Source: Psoroptes ovis (taxonomy: Eukaryota; Arthropoda; Arachnida; Sarcoptiformes; Psoroptidae). Taken from it: 64,000 nt of DNA. The notes beneath the pieces were generated by a model. The model saw only the letters and a list, made by a program, of their open reading frames with translations, had not been told where the DNA came from and ran no database searches. The DNA lies in assembly GCA_002943765.1 (NCBI GenBank), contig PQWQ01000002.1:4588001-4652000 (forward strand). The letters run 5' to 3'. The position numbers were made by a program, and so were the translations under genes. Position 1 is the first letter of the stretch. Each line of letters starts with the position of its first letter. Shown piece by piece: positions 35,593 through 47,500 of the stretch.

Positions 35593-36633
35593 ATGTCAAA
35601 CTTTGATAAAAATATTCAATTAGGCCACGAATGGGCCAAGTTTTTGGAAAAATTATCGAACGTGCACGGTAACACGAATATTTCTGGTTACAAAAAGGAG
35701 CTGGCTGCTTGTTCTGTATTCATTCAAACTTTAATGACATCGGCACAATTGGAAATCAAGAGTCTTAAATCCTCGATTCAAACTAAAGATACAAAACCAT
35801 CATACACTCAAGTAGTTAAAAATGATATCAAAAAGAAGACTGAACATAATTGCATTCTAGAACCAGATAATAATGCTCAAATCGTCGATTCGAAACAAAC
35901 ACTATCGTGCATGAAAGGGGTTTTTTCATCAAATCAATTGGCGAATTCTGGCATCAAAATGAAAAAAGTGATTCCAATAAGGAACAAGAAAGTTATCATT
36001 AAATGTGAAGAAAAGAAAGATTGTTTGCATTTACGAGAACAATTGAACAACCTAAAATGTGGTCTTAAAATAAATATCCCGAGTAAAAGACATCCTACGT
36101 TTCAAATATTGGGCATTGAGTTGGATATTGATGATGAACAGATCGTCAATTATATATTGAAGCAGAATGAAGAAATTAAAAATCTTTTGAATGATGAAAG
36201 ACAATTTATTAAGAAAATACGTAGTAAAACTGACCGGGTAGGAACCAAGTATATGATTTTTGAAGCTTCTCCACTAGTGTGGCAAAAATGTATTGAGCTT
36301 GGTCAATTATTTATTGGTTATAAATGTTGCACTGTAAAAGATTATCTTTCGGTAACGCAATGTTTTCAGTGTTTACGCTTCGGGCATCCGATGAAATATT
36401 GCAAAAACAAGCCCGTTTGCTGCAAATGTCAAGGCGAACATCTTTCACGTACTTGTTCTGCAGCATCGACTTCAACATCTGATTCATCACCAACATGCAC
36501 GAATTGTATATATCGCAACACAATAAATCCAAGAAAAGTTGTCTGCATTAAACATTCAGTTTTTGACAAAAACTGCAATGAATACAAAATCGCCTTGGAA
36601 CGCATCAAATCCAATATTGATTATGGATACTAG
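35593..36633 (+). CDS. LINE ORF1, gag-like nucleic-acid-binding protein
   Basis: 346 residues. Seen: a Lys-rich, hydrophilic N-terminal half, then two consecutive zinc knuckles, CFQCLRFGHPMKYC (Cys-x2-Cys-x4-His-x4-Cys) and CCKCQGEHLSRTC (Cys-x2-Cys-x3-His-x4-Cys). A further Cys-x2-Cys (CTNC) and a His-containing tail follow, as in I and Jockey-type ORF1. Role by family: binds element RNA and forms the ribonucleoprotein. The stop codon TAG overlaps the likely start of ORF2. Confidence 0.9.
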   Translation: MSNFDKNIQLGHEWAKFLEKLSNVHGNTNISGYKKELAACSVFIQTLMTSAQLEIKSLKSSIQTKDTKPSYTQVVKNDIKKKTEHNCILEPDNNAQIVDSKQTLSCMKGVFSSNQLANSGIKMKKVIPIRNKKVIIKCEEKKDCLHLREQLNNLKCGLKINIPSKRHPTFQILGIELDIDDEQIVNYILKQNEEIKNLLNDERQFIKKIRSKTDRVGTKYMIFEASPLVWQKCIELGQLFIGYKCCTVKDYLSVTQCFQCLRFGHPMKYCKNKPVCCKCQGEHLSRTCSAASTSTSDSSPTCTNCIYRNTINPRKVVCIKHSVFDKNCNEYKIALERIKSNIDYGY

Positions 36634-39600
36634 TCAAACAAATATCAAAATATTGACCCAGAACTTGCAGCATAGCTACAAGTCAACACTGATGTTCCTG
36701 ACAAATGCTACATTGTTAAAATCATCGCTATTCTGTATCCAAGAACCTCATGTATCTTTTCCAGCTGGTTTTTCTGGATTTAACAGTGTTTATCACCCAG
36801 TAAAACCAAAATGTGCTATTGTATCCTCATACGATATTTTTAAAATCGATCAGTTCACAAATTCAAATTGTGCATGTTGTTTGGTGAATTGTTCTGTGCC
36901 ATTTATTTTATGTTGTGTCTATTTTTCCAAAAACGAAGAAATTTCATCACTCAAAAATCATCTTGAAAATTTGGAAAAATTGGTTATTTCTTATTCAAAA
37001 TATCCTATTGTTATTTCTGGCGACTTCAATAGTCATAATCGGGTTTGGGGAGGGAATTTTAATGATGAACGTGGACTTGTTGTTTTAAATTTTACATGTC
37101 GCCTAAATTTCATAATTCTAAATGATGGCAAAATGACTTTCGATAATAGTCGACATCAGAGCGCGATCGATTTAACAGTGATTAATCAACGTGCAATCAA
37201 TTATGTCTCGAATTGGAAAGTAGAAGATCTAGTCTCTGGCTCTGACCACAACTTGATTTCATTTATCTTCGACACCATTCCTCCGATTAAATCTTATTAT
37301 TTAACAAGAAAATATAACACCAAATGTATCGATTGGTCTGAATTTAACGAACAAATATCTATTTTATCTTATTTTGATGATAATGCAAAGACACTTAATT
37401 CTAATATTGATATTGAAAATTTTGTCAATGATCTTATGAATACTATTTGTGCAATTTGTGATGACTGTCTACCAATATTGAAACCAACATCTAAAACTAA
37501 ATTGTCACAAGATTTGAAAATGAAACTATCGTTATTGAAAAATCTGCGTAGACGTTATCAGCGTCAACGTTGCCCAGTGAATCGCGCCTTGTGGCGAGCA
37601 AGATATTTGACCTGTGTTAATGATTTCAAAAATTTGTTAGAAAAGACGAGAATTGATGATTGTAGAAATTATTTGAATCAAATTGATAGATACAATGTCT
37701 GGAGAAAGTTATATCATCATTGCAAAAATCAATTATCGATCAATCAAACATTGAAAACGATACAGAGAGATGATACAACTTGGTGTGTATCCATAAATGA
37801 AACTGCAACATATTTATTGAATAAGATGTTTCCAGATATGAATAATGATAATAATTCTATTGTTCACCATCATTATATAATTAATTGTAACAAAAAAGAT
37901 TTTTGTATCACTAAAAATGAAGTCGATACTGCTGTCAATATGGAAAAAGATAACAAATCGCCAGGTTTCGATGCAATATCTGCCAACATAGTCAAACAAA
38001 TACATTATAAATATCCTTTCTTATTATTGAATCTGTTCAACAAATGTTTTGCATTTGGTGTTTTCCCAAAATACTGGAAAAAAGCAACTATCAAATTAAT
38101 ACCGAAAAATAATGGCTCTGGTTATAAATCGTATCGACCGATTTCTTTGCTTCCTGTTATGGGAAAAATTTTTGAAAATATTCTTAAATGTCGGCTTATG
38201 CATCACCTAATCGTCAATCATTATCTGTCATACAATCAATTTGGTTTCCTACCTCAGCAAGGTGCTGAATTAGCATTGAAAAATTTAATATCACAAATTA
38301 ATGATATAAATGATCGAAATAATTATGGTTATATCGTATCGCTTGATATTTCAGGCGCATTTGATTCTGCAAGATATGACATCATTCTTTACAGACTCAG
38401 AGAATTTAATGTTCCTTCAAATTTGTATGCAATCATCCATAATTATTTTTGTGATCGTACTATCGAATTATCTCTAATGAATCAATCATTTACTAAAATG
38501 GCTACAGGTGGCACCCCTCAAGGTGGTAAATTGTCGCCACTCCTTTGGAATGTACTAATTGATGACCTATTGAAAATGTCGTTGCCAAGGGGATGTCATT
38601 TGCAGGCTTTTGCGGATGATTGCATCCTCATCTGCCAACATCCAATCCAAGAATTGGCTGCAGATCTAACAAATAGTCTGCTATCGATTATTGCAGAATG
38701 GGGCTTAAATAATGGCCTATCGTTTAATCCCGCCAAAACCAAGTGCATGATTATATCAAGACATAGAAATTTGGCGTCTTTCCCGATCATTATGAATAGC
38801 AGATCAATTGATTTAGTACCATGTTTAAAAATACTTGGTTTGATGATTGATTCAAAACTAACATGGGCAAATCATATTGACTATATCGAGACAAAATCAA
38901 TGAAAATGTTTAATTGCATCAAGAAAAAATTTGGTCCAAGATGGGGCTTATCGTATGACGTCTTACGTACTATTTACGTTCGAGCGATCGAACCGATGAT
39001 AGTTTATGCCTGCCCTGTATGGAACAGTGTCTTGTCAAGCAGAACGAAACGTGGCAAACTGTTAAGTTTGCAAAGACGTTTTGCTGTTGGTATGATTCGC
39101 GCTTCCAGAACTGTGTCGCTGCAAGCATCGTTGATCATTGCTAATTTGATTCCCGTTGACTTGGTGATCAAGCTGCGATCAGATGTTTTCAGGATAAAAA
39201 GTGATGCTTATCTGAGGGAACAATATGAATTCCCGATCAGGTTCAAAGACTCGATCCATCCAGCGTTGGTCCAATCTTTTTTTATTGAGAGGATCGATGC
39301 TGAGTTGGAATTTTGTACTGACTCTCATAGTTGTACCATTTTCACTGATGGATCGAGGTCTGAGGACCTGGTTGGGTGTTCTTTTGTTGTTTTCAATGAT
39401 GAAAATTGCATCCCAAGTGTAATTCAATGTTTCCGCCTTGGCGCTGGATGTTCAGTCTTTCAGGCTGAATTGTTGGCCATCCGCAACGCATTGGTTTGGA
39501 TCATTGAAAATGGTATTGTCGATGCTCAAATTATAACTGATTCTATGTCAGCGATTTGGGCTTTGCATAATATCTATACACTTAATGAATTAGTGCAGGA

Positions 39601-39925
39601 CATTTTTCGTATCGTGTGTAACCATCGTGGCCATATTTGTCTGAAATGGACAAGGTCGCACTGTGGCAACTTTGGTAATGATCTAGCTGATAAGTTTGCC
39701 AAGGTTGCTGCAGTCGACCTTTCGGATGTTTTTTACACCCGAGTGCCCATGATGACACTATGCCAAGCGTCGAAGTTGGACATACTGAATCTTTGGAATC
39801 AGAGATGGACGGAGACTGCTGATGGCCACACGACGAAATTGTTCTTTCCAACAGTTGGATCGCGAATCAATACCAACTTTAGTCCCGATAGGGATTTGAC
39901 AAGACTGCTGACAGGGCACGGCTGA
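36623..39925 (+). CDS. LINE ORF2: endonuclease, reverse transcriptase, RNase H
   Basis: About 1,100 residues from ATG 36623; another in-frame ATG at 36578 would lengthen the overlap with ORF1. Domains in order: an apurinic-type endonuclease (ILTQNLQHS, IQEPHV, SGDFNSHNRVWG near 131, SDHNL near 206); reverse transcriptase (NKSPGFDAI, YRPISLLPVMGKIFE, GTPQGGKLSPLLWN, active site FADD near 662); RNase H (FTDGSRS near 907, a Glu in QAELLAIRNAL, ITDSMSAIWAL, and RSHCGNFGNDLADKFAK). The frame ends right after TRLLTGHG, with no Cys-His knuckle beyond. All catalytic motifs are present, so the copy may encode working enzymes. Confidence 0.92.
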   Translation: MDTSQTNIKILTQNLQHSYKSTLMFLTNATLLKSSLFCIQEPHVSFPAGFSGFNSVYHPVKPKCAIVSSYDIFKIDQFTNSNCACCLVNCSVPFILCCVYFSKNEEISSLKNHLENLEKLVISYSKYPIVISGDFNSHNRVWGGNFNDERGLVVLNFTCRLNFIILNDGKMTFDNSRHQSAIDLTVINQRAINYVSNWKVEDLVSGSDHNLISFIFDTIPPIKSYYLTRKYNTKCIDWSEFNEQISILSYFDDNAKTLNSNIDIENFVNDLMNTICAICDDCLPILKPTSKTKLSQDLKMKLSLLKNLRRRYQRQRCPVNRALWRARYLTCVNDFKNLLEKTRIDDCRNYLNQIDRYNVWRKLYHHCKNQLSINQTLKTIQRDDTTWCVSINETATYLLNKMFPDMNNDNNSIVHHHYIINCNKKDFCITKNEVDTAVNMEKDNKSPGFDAISANIVKQIHYKYPFLLLNLFNKCFAFGVFPKYWKKATIKLIPKNNGSGYKSYRPISLLPVMGKIFENILKCRLMHHLIVNHYLSYNQFGFLPQQGAELALKNLISQINDINDRNNYGYIVSLDISGAFDSARYDIILYRLREFNVPSNLYAIIHNYFCDRTIELSLMNQSFTKMATGGTPQGGKLSPLLWNVLIDDLLKMSLPRGCHLQAFADDCILICQHPIQELAADLTNSLLSIIAEWGLNNGLSFNPAKTKCMIISRHRNLASFPIIMNSRSIDLVPCLKILGLMIDSKLTWANHIDYIETKSMKMFNCIKKKFGPRWGLSYDVLRTIYVRAIEPMIVYACPVWNSVLSSRTKRGKLLSLQRRFAVGMIRASRTVSLQASLIIANLIPVDLVIKLRSDVFRIKSDAYLREQYEFPIRFKDSIHPALVQSFFIERIDAELEFCTDSHSCTIFTDGSRSEDLVGCSFVVFNDENCIPSVIQCFRLGAGCSVFQAELLAIRNALVWIIENGIVDAQIITDSMSAIWALHNIYTLNELVQDIFRIVCNHRGHICLKWTRSHCGNFGNDLADKFAKVAAVDLSDVFYTRVPMMTLCQASKLDILNLWNQRWTETADGHTTKLFFPTVGSRINTNFSPDRDLTRLLTGHG

Positions 39926-39943
39926 TGTGACCATACTATTGCC

Positions 39944-39968
39944 ACCCTTGTGATCACGGAACAAGGGT
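39944..39968 (+). other. hairpin in the LINE 3' UTR
   Basis: ACCCTTGT (39944-39951) is an exact inverted match to ACAAGGGT (39961-39968) with a 9-nt loop, just upstream of the (TCA)n tail. Several LINE groups use a 3' stem-loop for recognition by their own reverse transcriptase; that role here is inferred. Confidence 0.7.
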
Positions 39969-40002
39969 TGTTTTGCTTGTTCTTCATCATCATCATCATC
40001 AT

Positions 40003-40018
40003 CACACACTTCAAGTTG
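40003..40018. repeat. LINE target-site duplication, right copy
   Basis: Matches 35513-35528 exactly and directly follows the (TCA)n tail. Confidence 0.88.
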
Positions 40019-43000
40019 ACAAATGAATAAACGAATGAAAAAAATGTATGAATTCATTTTTTTAAAAAATAGTGTTTTGTTATTATTACCATCAATATTC
40101 AAATATTTGTTTGTTTTATATTTGTTTTTCTTCATACACATTTTTCCATACATTTTTTATTCAATTTAAAAAATAATATAAAATAAATAATCATTCAAAT
40201 CAAATCAAAATTGAATTTGATCATTGAATTTCAATGATATCCAAAATCGAATGAAAATTTTAAATTCAAATTTTGAAATCAAATAAAGAAATGGATATAT
40301 TTGTATGTTTGTCTTTGAAATATATTCATCATTATTATTGTTATTGTTATTGTAATTTCAAAGAAATCAATTTCATATTTTTGTTAATGATGAAATTTCC
40401 ACATTCAAAATTTACATTTGATTTTTTTTGTCTCGCTGACAACATAATTTTATGCTTGAAAAAACAATTAAACATTACTTTTTATGTAGAAATATGATTT
40501 TTTTCCATACATTTATTAGTATAAATGTATGCGATCGTATAAGGAAAAAGCAATTGTTTGATTCATCAGAATTTTTTTATTTCAATATCGATTGAAATCA
40601 AACTGTGATATTCAGTGGGTTACATGTACCATGGTATGATTTACATATCTTCAAGTACATATCGAAATATATTGTTACCATGATATGAATTTCCATTAAT
40701 TTTCAATAATTTAATTTTGTTAATTTTCTCTGAATTTCAATCCTTTGTTCCATTAATTTCTTTGAATCTCGATCATTGAATGATATAGACACAAAAAAAG
40801 TATTGATAAATCTCTGGAGAAATATCAGAAAAAAAACATTTTCAACTTTTTAAATAAAAGCTTAACATTGTAGTTTTTCTATGGAAAACATTGAAACATT
40901 AAAACTTGTTATTCAAAGTAATAATAATAAATTTATAAAGGTTTCAAACGTTAATTGTCGAAGTAGTTATTTGACTAAGTTGTTGTAGTCATTTTCCGAA
41001 TTTTATCTTATCTATTTTTGTTTTGAATGTAGTGAAAATCAATTAATTAATAGTGATAATAATAATAATAAATTTTCAATAATTAACTATTTAATAATGA
41101 ATGAACCGGAATGCTTATATGAGCATTTATTGTTTTTCATTCATTACCCGCTTTATTCATTGCAATGTAATTTTTTTCCATTCTTCTTTTTGTTTATAAT
41201 GATAATAAATTCATTTTATTTTATTTTTCGATAATATTTTCTGTTTGAAATTGAAATTTATTTTGTAAATTATTCCATTATCATTGTTGATGTTTTTTCC
41301 TCCTTTTTTCCTATGTAAGATTCTTGGCACAAAAGTTTCATCAATTATCATAAATTTTTTCAGACAAATTCATTAACTTTTGTACGCTTGTTTTATACAA
41401 ATTTCAGAAGCAATTATTCTATGCCTGTTTATATGAAATCTAATTATAACAAATTCAAAAATTTCGTATTCGTGGCAGAATTATTTTTGTATCTTTTATT
41501 TTGAAACATTTTCCAACGAAATAAGATGAAAAAAAAGATTCAAACAAATCATATTGAAATGAGGAAATCCATTTTATATTAATTTTTTTTTTCATTTTTT
41601 GCCAAACATTTAGCTTTGAGCTTTCTGATGTTTTTGAATGTCAAGTATTAAATTCTAAACATTTTGAATGGAACAAAAAAAAATTAATAATACCTTGAAT
41701 CGTATTAAATAATATTAAATGAAAAAATAGGAATCATAATGACAGGAATACAATAAATTTAAACACAATACATTCATAAATTCAATTCGTTAAACATTAA
41801 TTCGAGAAATTTGATATTTTATTATCATTATTATTATTTGAAATATCAAATAATAAATTTGGACAAGAAAAAATTGAATTCATTTCGATAAATTATTGAT
41901 GATCATGTTCACTATTATTCCGATCATTATTCGTTACGAATATCATTTAAAATCATTTGATATTTTATCTGTTTTTTGAATGTTTGTAAAAGTTGAATTT
42001 TCTATTGAAATATAATATAAAATATAATAGAAAACATTTAGCTACTTGATTGATCTTAATGGTCGTTGCTTTTTATTTTCATCGAAATTATCATTTATTT
42101 ATTTGTTTATTTATTTATTCGTCCATCTTTTTTGTCAATGGCCAATAGCCAATGGAATAATAATGATAATTATGTTTAAATTATCATTTGACAATGAAAA
42201 TATAAAAAAAAATTTATATACTGCTGAAAATAAAATCAAAATAAATAAATAAAATATAATGATTATAATAACTAATAATATTTTATGATAATAATAATAA
42301 ATTTTACAAATTCAACTTTTAATTATAATGATTATATCAATAATAATAATAATGAATAATGCAATGATTGCCGATATTAATAGAAAATAATGGATATAAT
42401 CATGAATCTTTAATATTTTATCACTAAATAATCATTTGAATTTATTACAATTCACTAGTCTTGAATTTTTTTTTATATATTTTTTTCCGAAGCATTTACA
42501 ATTACACCTACAACAATATTTGACAATATTTGAAAATGGTGATAATCATAAAAATAATAATAATAATAATCATATAAAACACATCATAATTTATTATTAA
42601 AAATAGATAAAATACTATTGTTGAAAATTATTATGATTATAATCATTGTCATTATCATTAAAAGCTATTTTAGTGCAAATTAAGCATTAAGCATTATATA
42701 TTTTTCATTATTTTTGAGCGAAAACAAAAACAAAAATTAGTTTCATTATTTTTTCAAGTGATAATTGATATTTTCAATGATGATGATCATGATCATCATC
42801 ATTATTGTTGTTGTTGTTTAGATGTTTTACCATCGAGCATATTTTAGAATAAATGAATGAAAATAAATAAAACATCACAACAATAGGCAATAACATAAAT
42901 TTTTTATATTTATTTATTCATCTATTTCCGTACACACATACACACGCACATAAATACAAATTATTTGAAATGATCCAAGAATCACTAATAAATGATGATG

Positions 43001-44297
43001 ATGATGATGATAATAGAGAGAGTTCCATTAAGTTCATATTACATCCGAAAGATTTTTCTTCCTTATTGTTTGCTCAATGATGCTTTATTTAATGCTTTAT
43101 TTTTGTTCATAATTTTTCAAACAAGAAATTGTTTCATTGAAATTTTCAAATTTGTTAGCATAATTTGTTTATTGTCTATTTATAAATAAAAATATAAATT
43201 TTGGTTAATTTTTCTTCTCGTTTTTTTTTGTTTTACAAACTTTAATAATTAGTATAAATATACACACGACGACAAATGACAATGTTAAATAATAGTTTAA
43301 TGAATAAATAAATGAATGAATTAATGAATGAATGATTCCAATGTTTTTTTTTCGCTTTCCACTTTGCCATTTAGAAAAAAGTGATTTCATTTTTCTTTTT
43401 CTTCCAATTATCATTTAAATTGAATTGTGAAATATAGAATGAAATTATTCAATTCACTAAAGCTATATAATGGATGATGAAAACAATCATTTACGCCAAC
43501 ATCATAATTTTACATTTAGCATCATGGTGAAGAGTTATTATTATTTCTCACTGAAGCTATGTTTGCTTTGCTTCACATTTCCTATTGCTGCTTATTTTAA
43601 ACAATGTTTTTTTTCCATTAAAATTTGTTTTTCGTTATTATTTTGTTTGAATTTGAAGAAATTAGATTTTCAAGAAAATTTTGATTCAAAATTAAATTTA
43701 TTCTCTGTGAAAGTCTCGATTCAATTGTTTTGATGGAAATTTGTTTTTTCTCCGTTAAAAAACAAATTAATTCTTAAAGTCTAATGGGTGCAAAGAATAT
43801 TTGACATTTGAGTTCGTTTTTCCAATTTTGTTTTATTATTCTTATTATTCTCTCGGCTTAAACATTGGAAAAATTCAATCAATTCAATTTATTCCACTTT
43901 GATGATTCCATCAAAATGAATCAAATGATAATGATTCAATGATTAGTTTCGAAATACATGATTTTTGATGATAATAATCACAATAATATTATGAATGAAT
44001 GAATGGCCCGTTGATTGCCAAATTCACAAGGCTGAACTTGTTTTTTGTTTTCGGTGTTTTGCCGAAATAATAATTTCCATCATGTCTAATTTTTTTAAAT
44101 ATTTCTCCTTGTTATTCTCATAATACTTTGATGATTATTATCATCACATATGTTCTGTTTAGTTTTGATCTTTTCTAGGGTAAATTGTATAAATACATTA
44201 TAAATAAATGTATTATTGAAATGAAATGAAAGAAAAAAACATTTTATCATAAAATTCTTTCCTTTTTTTTTCATTTTATATTTAATCTCTCTCAATT
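40019..44297. other. 4.3-kb gene-free region between the two retrotransposons
   Basis: AT-rich with many ATT/AAT and TGA/TCA runs and a 28-bp perfect palindrome (separate entry). Open frames are short and have no recognisable protein features. Confidence 0.5.
42776..42803. repeat. 28-bp perfect palindrome
   Basis: The half-site AATGATGATGATCA is followed directly by its inverse, centred in GATCATGATC, with no spacer. Found where TGA repeats flip to TCA repeats. It could extrude a cruciform; a binding role is only a guess. Confidence 0.85.
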
Positions 44298-44302
44298 CAA
44301 AT

Positions 44303-44524
44303 TGTTAAGTTCAACTATGACTGTTTATCAAACATGCGTGTCTTAGTGCTGATCTGGCGTATATAAACGCTGCGCTTGTTATATTGGCTCAATCGATGTT
44401 TACTACTGTCATCAATGATTTTGTGATTTTCATTTTTATTTAATTGCTCTGTTTTTATTTCATTATTTAAACTATTAATTTTATATTCATCAATTATCAA
44501 TAAATTATATCATTAAAATTAACA
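44303..44524 (+). repeat. copia 5' LTR
   Basis: 222 bp with TATATAAA at 44360-44367 as the likely core promoter and an AATAAA near the right end as a polyadenylation signal. By eye the sequence is identical to the 3' LTR. Confidence 0.93.
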
Positions 44525-44536
44525 GGTTATGGACCC
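44525..44536 (+). other. copia primer-binding site
   Basis: GGTTATGGACCC starts at the first base after the LTR. It matches, with one mismatch, the copia-type site complementary to the anticodon region of initiator tRNA-Met, as used by Drosophila copia. The polyprotein ATG lies inside this site. Confidence 0.7.
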
Positions 44537-47500
44537 AAGCAACTTACGCGTCACTGTGCTATCATCATCCACATACGGTAGATGGTATAATGAAATAACA
44601 GCAGCATTAAAAGGCAAAGGCTTGCTCAAATATGTATTGCCAATTAAAGCAGAGGAAAAATATGATGATCAATTGGACTCACAGGCAAAATTACTATTGT
44701 ATAATTCAATAGACGAACAAAATTATCAACGTATTAGTTCGTGTGATTCAGCCCGTGCTATATTTGAAAGCCTGAATGAATTTCACAAAGGTGCATCTAA
44801 TGAGAGATTAGATCGATTATTGATGCGACTGTATTCGATCAAATGGAATGATGACAATGTTCCTGAAACGTTTGCCTTGATCAGGTCAACAGCAGCCGAA
44901 TTGAAAACATGTGGTAGAGCAATGCAAGAAAATGAACTGTGCTCAAAAATTATGACAATAATGCCAAGTCAGTATGACAGCATAATTAATTCGGTATTGA
45001 CTATGCGCAAAAATAATATGGAAGTTTCAGTTAACATGTTAGAATCATTGGTAATGGATCAGGTTGATCGATCACAAAGTAGAGCTGAGAAGAACAACGA
45101 GATCAATGATAAAGAAAACAGAAATATATTAGCCATGGCACGGAAAAGAAATATTGTACGATGTTATAGGTGCCATAAAATCGGACATATCAAACGGAAT
45201 TGTCCTATGCAAGATGATGAAGATGACGATGAAGATGAAGATAGTAACAAATGGAGACAGGGTCCGTCTAAAATTAAACAAAAATTTCAAATGAAGACAC
45301 TTAATGGTAATATGAAAAAATGCAAAAATGAAAGTACGAGCACAACCATGATTGATAACAAATACAAGTATTGCCGCATGTTTGCCGATAATGCATGCAG
45401 TCAGCATACCTTCAATGACAGAACATATTTTTCTGAGATCAAAGGTATGGTTAATGATAAATTAACGACACCAGGTGGTATTGTGAATGCAACAGCTGTT
45501 GGCACCGTGAAATTTGAAGTACATGATGGCAATTCTTGGCGTCCACTTGTATTAGAGAATGCTCTGCTGGCTGAGGACTCGGAAATGAACCTTGTGTCAC
45601 TGGGTCAATTAGCTGTTGATGAAGATATTAAAGCATTATTAGAGAAGAAATGCATCATCGTCTATCGTGACTATGAACCGTTAATGTACGCCGATCGGTC
45701 GACAGTATATAAGAATGTATACGAGATTCGTGCTCGTTTTCCACTTAAGCAAATTGCTTGTGCCACATTAATCAACAACGTATCAACCTGGCATGAACGT
45801 TTTAATCACATTAGTAAAAACACGATTCGAAAAATGGTTAGTCAATCAATGGTCGATGGATTACCGAATAAGTTAGACGACGACATGAATTATTGCATAT
45901 CCTGTTGTAATGGTAAAATGACTGAATCTGTGCATCCAAAATCAAGTATGAGGTATCATGTGAAATCTGGTGAATTTATCCATTTAGACATTGGCGGGTA
46001 CATTCAAGAACCGTCAATACACAATAATCGTTATTTTCTTATAGCAGTTTACGAATTATCTGGGTACATTAAGATAAGATTTATGAGAGATCGTACCGAA
46101 ATAACAAACAAATTCAAACGACTATTGAACGAAATAAAGTTGGAAACAGGTAATGAAGTGAAATGCGTCCGCAGTGATTGTGGAACTGAATTCAAATCGA
46201 ATAGCTTCCAAGCGATAATTGAACAAAACGGTATTGTGCATCAGTTTGCCACTGTTGGAACGCCACAACAAAATGGCAAGGCAGAACGAAATATAAGAAC
46301 AATTATTGAACATGCCACAGCGTCTTTAATTAATAAGAAATTGCCAAAATATCTTTGGGACGAAGCAGTAAATCAAACAGTCTATACCCAAAATCGAACG
46401 TTGAATTCATCAGGTAATGTACCATACACAGTCTGGTTTGGTCGTAAACCAGACGTGTCCAATCTTCGAATATTTGGAACATCAGGACAGATGCTGATAA
46501 AAGGTACGAACAAATTTGAGAGCAAGACAATACCAGTCATTTTGGTGGGATATGAAGGCGAATCAATATATCGATGTTTTTCGAAACAACGCAGAACCAT
46601 TGAATTATCATCATCCGTGATATGGATGGAAGAACCGATGTCCAAAACGATAACTTTCGAACACAACCAACCATCAATCAATCAACCGGTCACTAATGAG
46701 AAATCTGACCAAGAAGAAAACGATGAAACTGAATTACCGGCTACCAATATGGAATCGTCAAATGACACTAGTCATCGTCCTGGCCGCCCATTAGGCGCTA
46801 AAAATAAAAAATATGAAGTAAACGAAGAAAGATTAAAATCGTTGAGAAAATTTGCCGGTTTTATTGGTGCACCAAATACATATGATGAAGCTTTAAATTC
46901 AATTGAATCATACAAATGGAAAGAATCTATGCAAGAAGAATATAATGCACTCATTGAAAACCAAACATGGGATCTGGTGACAAAACCAGTTGGTGTCAAT
47001 GTAATATCCGTAAAGTGGTTATATAAAATAAAAGATGATGGTCGCTATAAAAGTCGCTTAGTGGCACGTGGCTTTCAATCAAACGACGACAGTATGGACA
47101 ATTTCGCTCCTGTAATTAACGCTGATACTATTCGGTTAACATTCAGTCTAATAGCGACTTATGATATGACTATGATACAATTTGATGTTTCGACGGCATT
47201 CCTGAATGGCTTCATCAATCATGATGTGTACATAGAACAACCTATTGGCTTTGACGATAGTAGTGGCCGAGTTTGCAAACTGAAACGTGGTTTATATGGC
47301 CTAAGAGAAAGTCCTAAGGCGTGGAATGCTCGATTTAATGATGTTGTTACAGACTATGGTTTTATTGCATCCGCGTACGATCCATGTTTTTACTTTAAAT
47401 ATATCGACAAATCATTGACATTGATCATGTTGTATGTTGACGACGGAATAATTTGCTCAACGAACCCTAATGTGCCTAAAGATGTGTTCAATCATTTGAA

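Larger units (their letters stand above)
35529..40002 (+). mobile_element. full-length I-group LINE (non-LTR retrotransposon)
   Basis: About 4.47 kb with two intact frames (gag-like ORF1; endonuclease, reverse transcriptase and RNase H in ORF2) and a short 3' UTR with a hairpin and a (TCA)n tail. It is bounded by a 16-bp direct repeat CACACACTTCAAGTTG at 35513-35528 and 40003-40018, the target-site duplication expected from target-primed reverse transcription. The 5' UTR is only about 64 bp. The RNase H domain after the RT and the zinc-knuckle ORF1 place it in the I/R1/LOA/Jockey superfamily; I cannot resolve the clade by eye. Intact frames and perfect duplications point to a young copy. Confidence 0.93.

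Noticed and set aside
43470..43733. 87-codon plus-strand frame upstream of copia
   Set aside because: Isolated, Phe/Cys-rich from T-runs, with no homology or splice partner.
44315..44500. A 61-codon minus-strand frame present identically at 44315-44500 and 49476-49661
   Set aside because: Both lie inside the copia LTRs; the frame is a by-product of the repeated LTR, not a gene.
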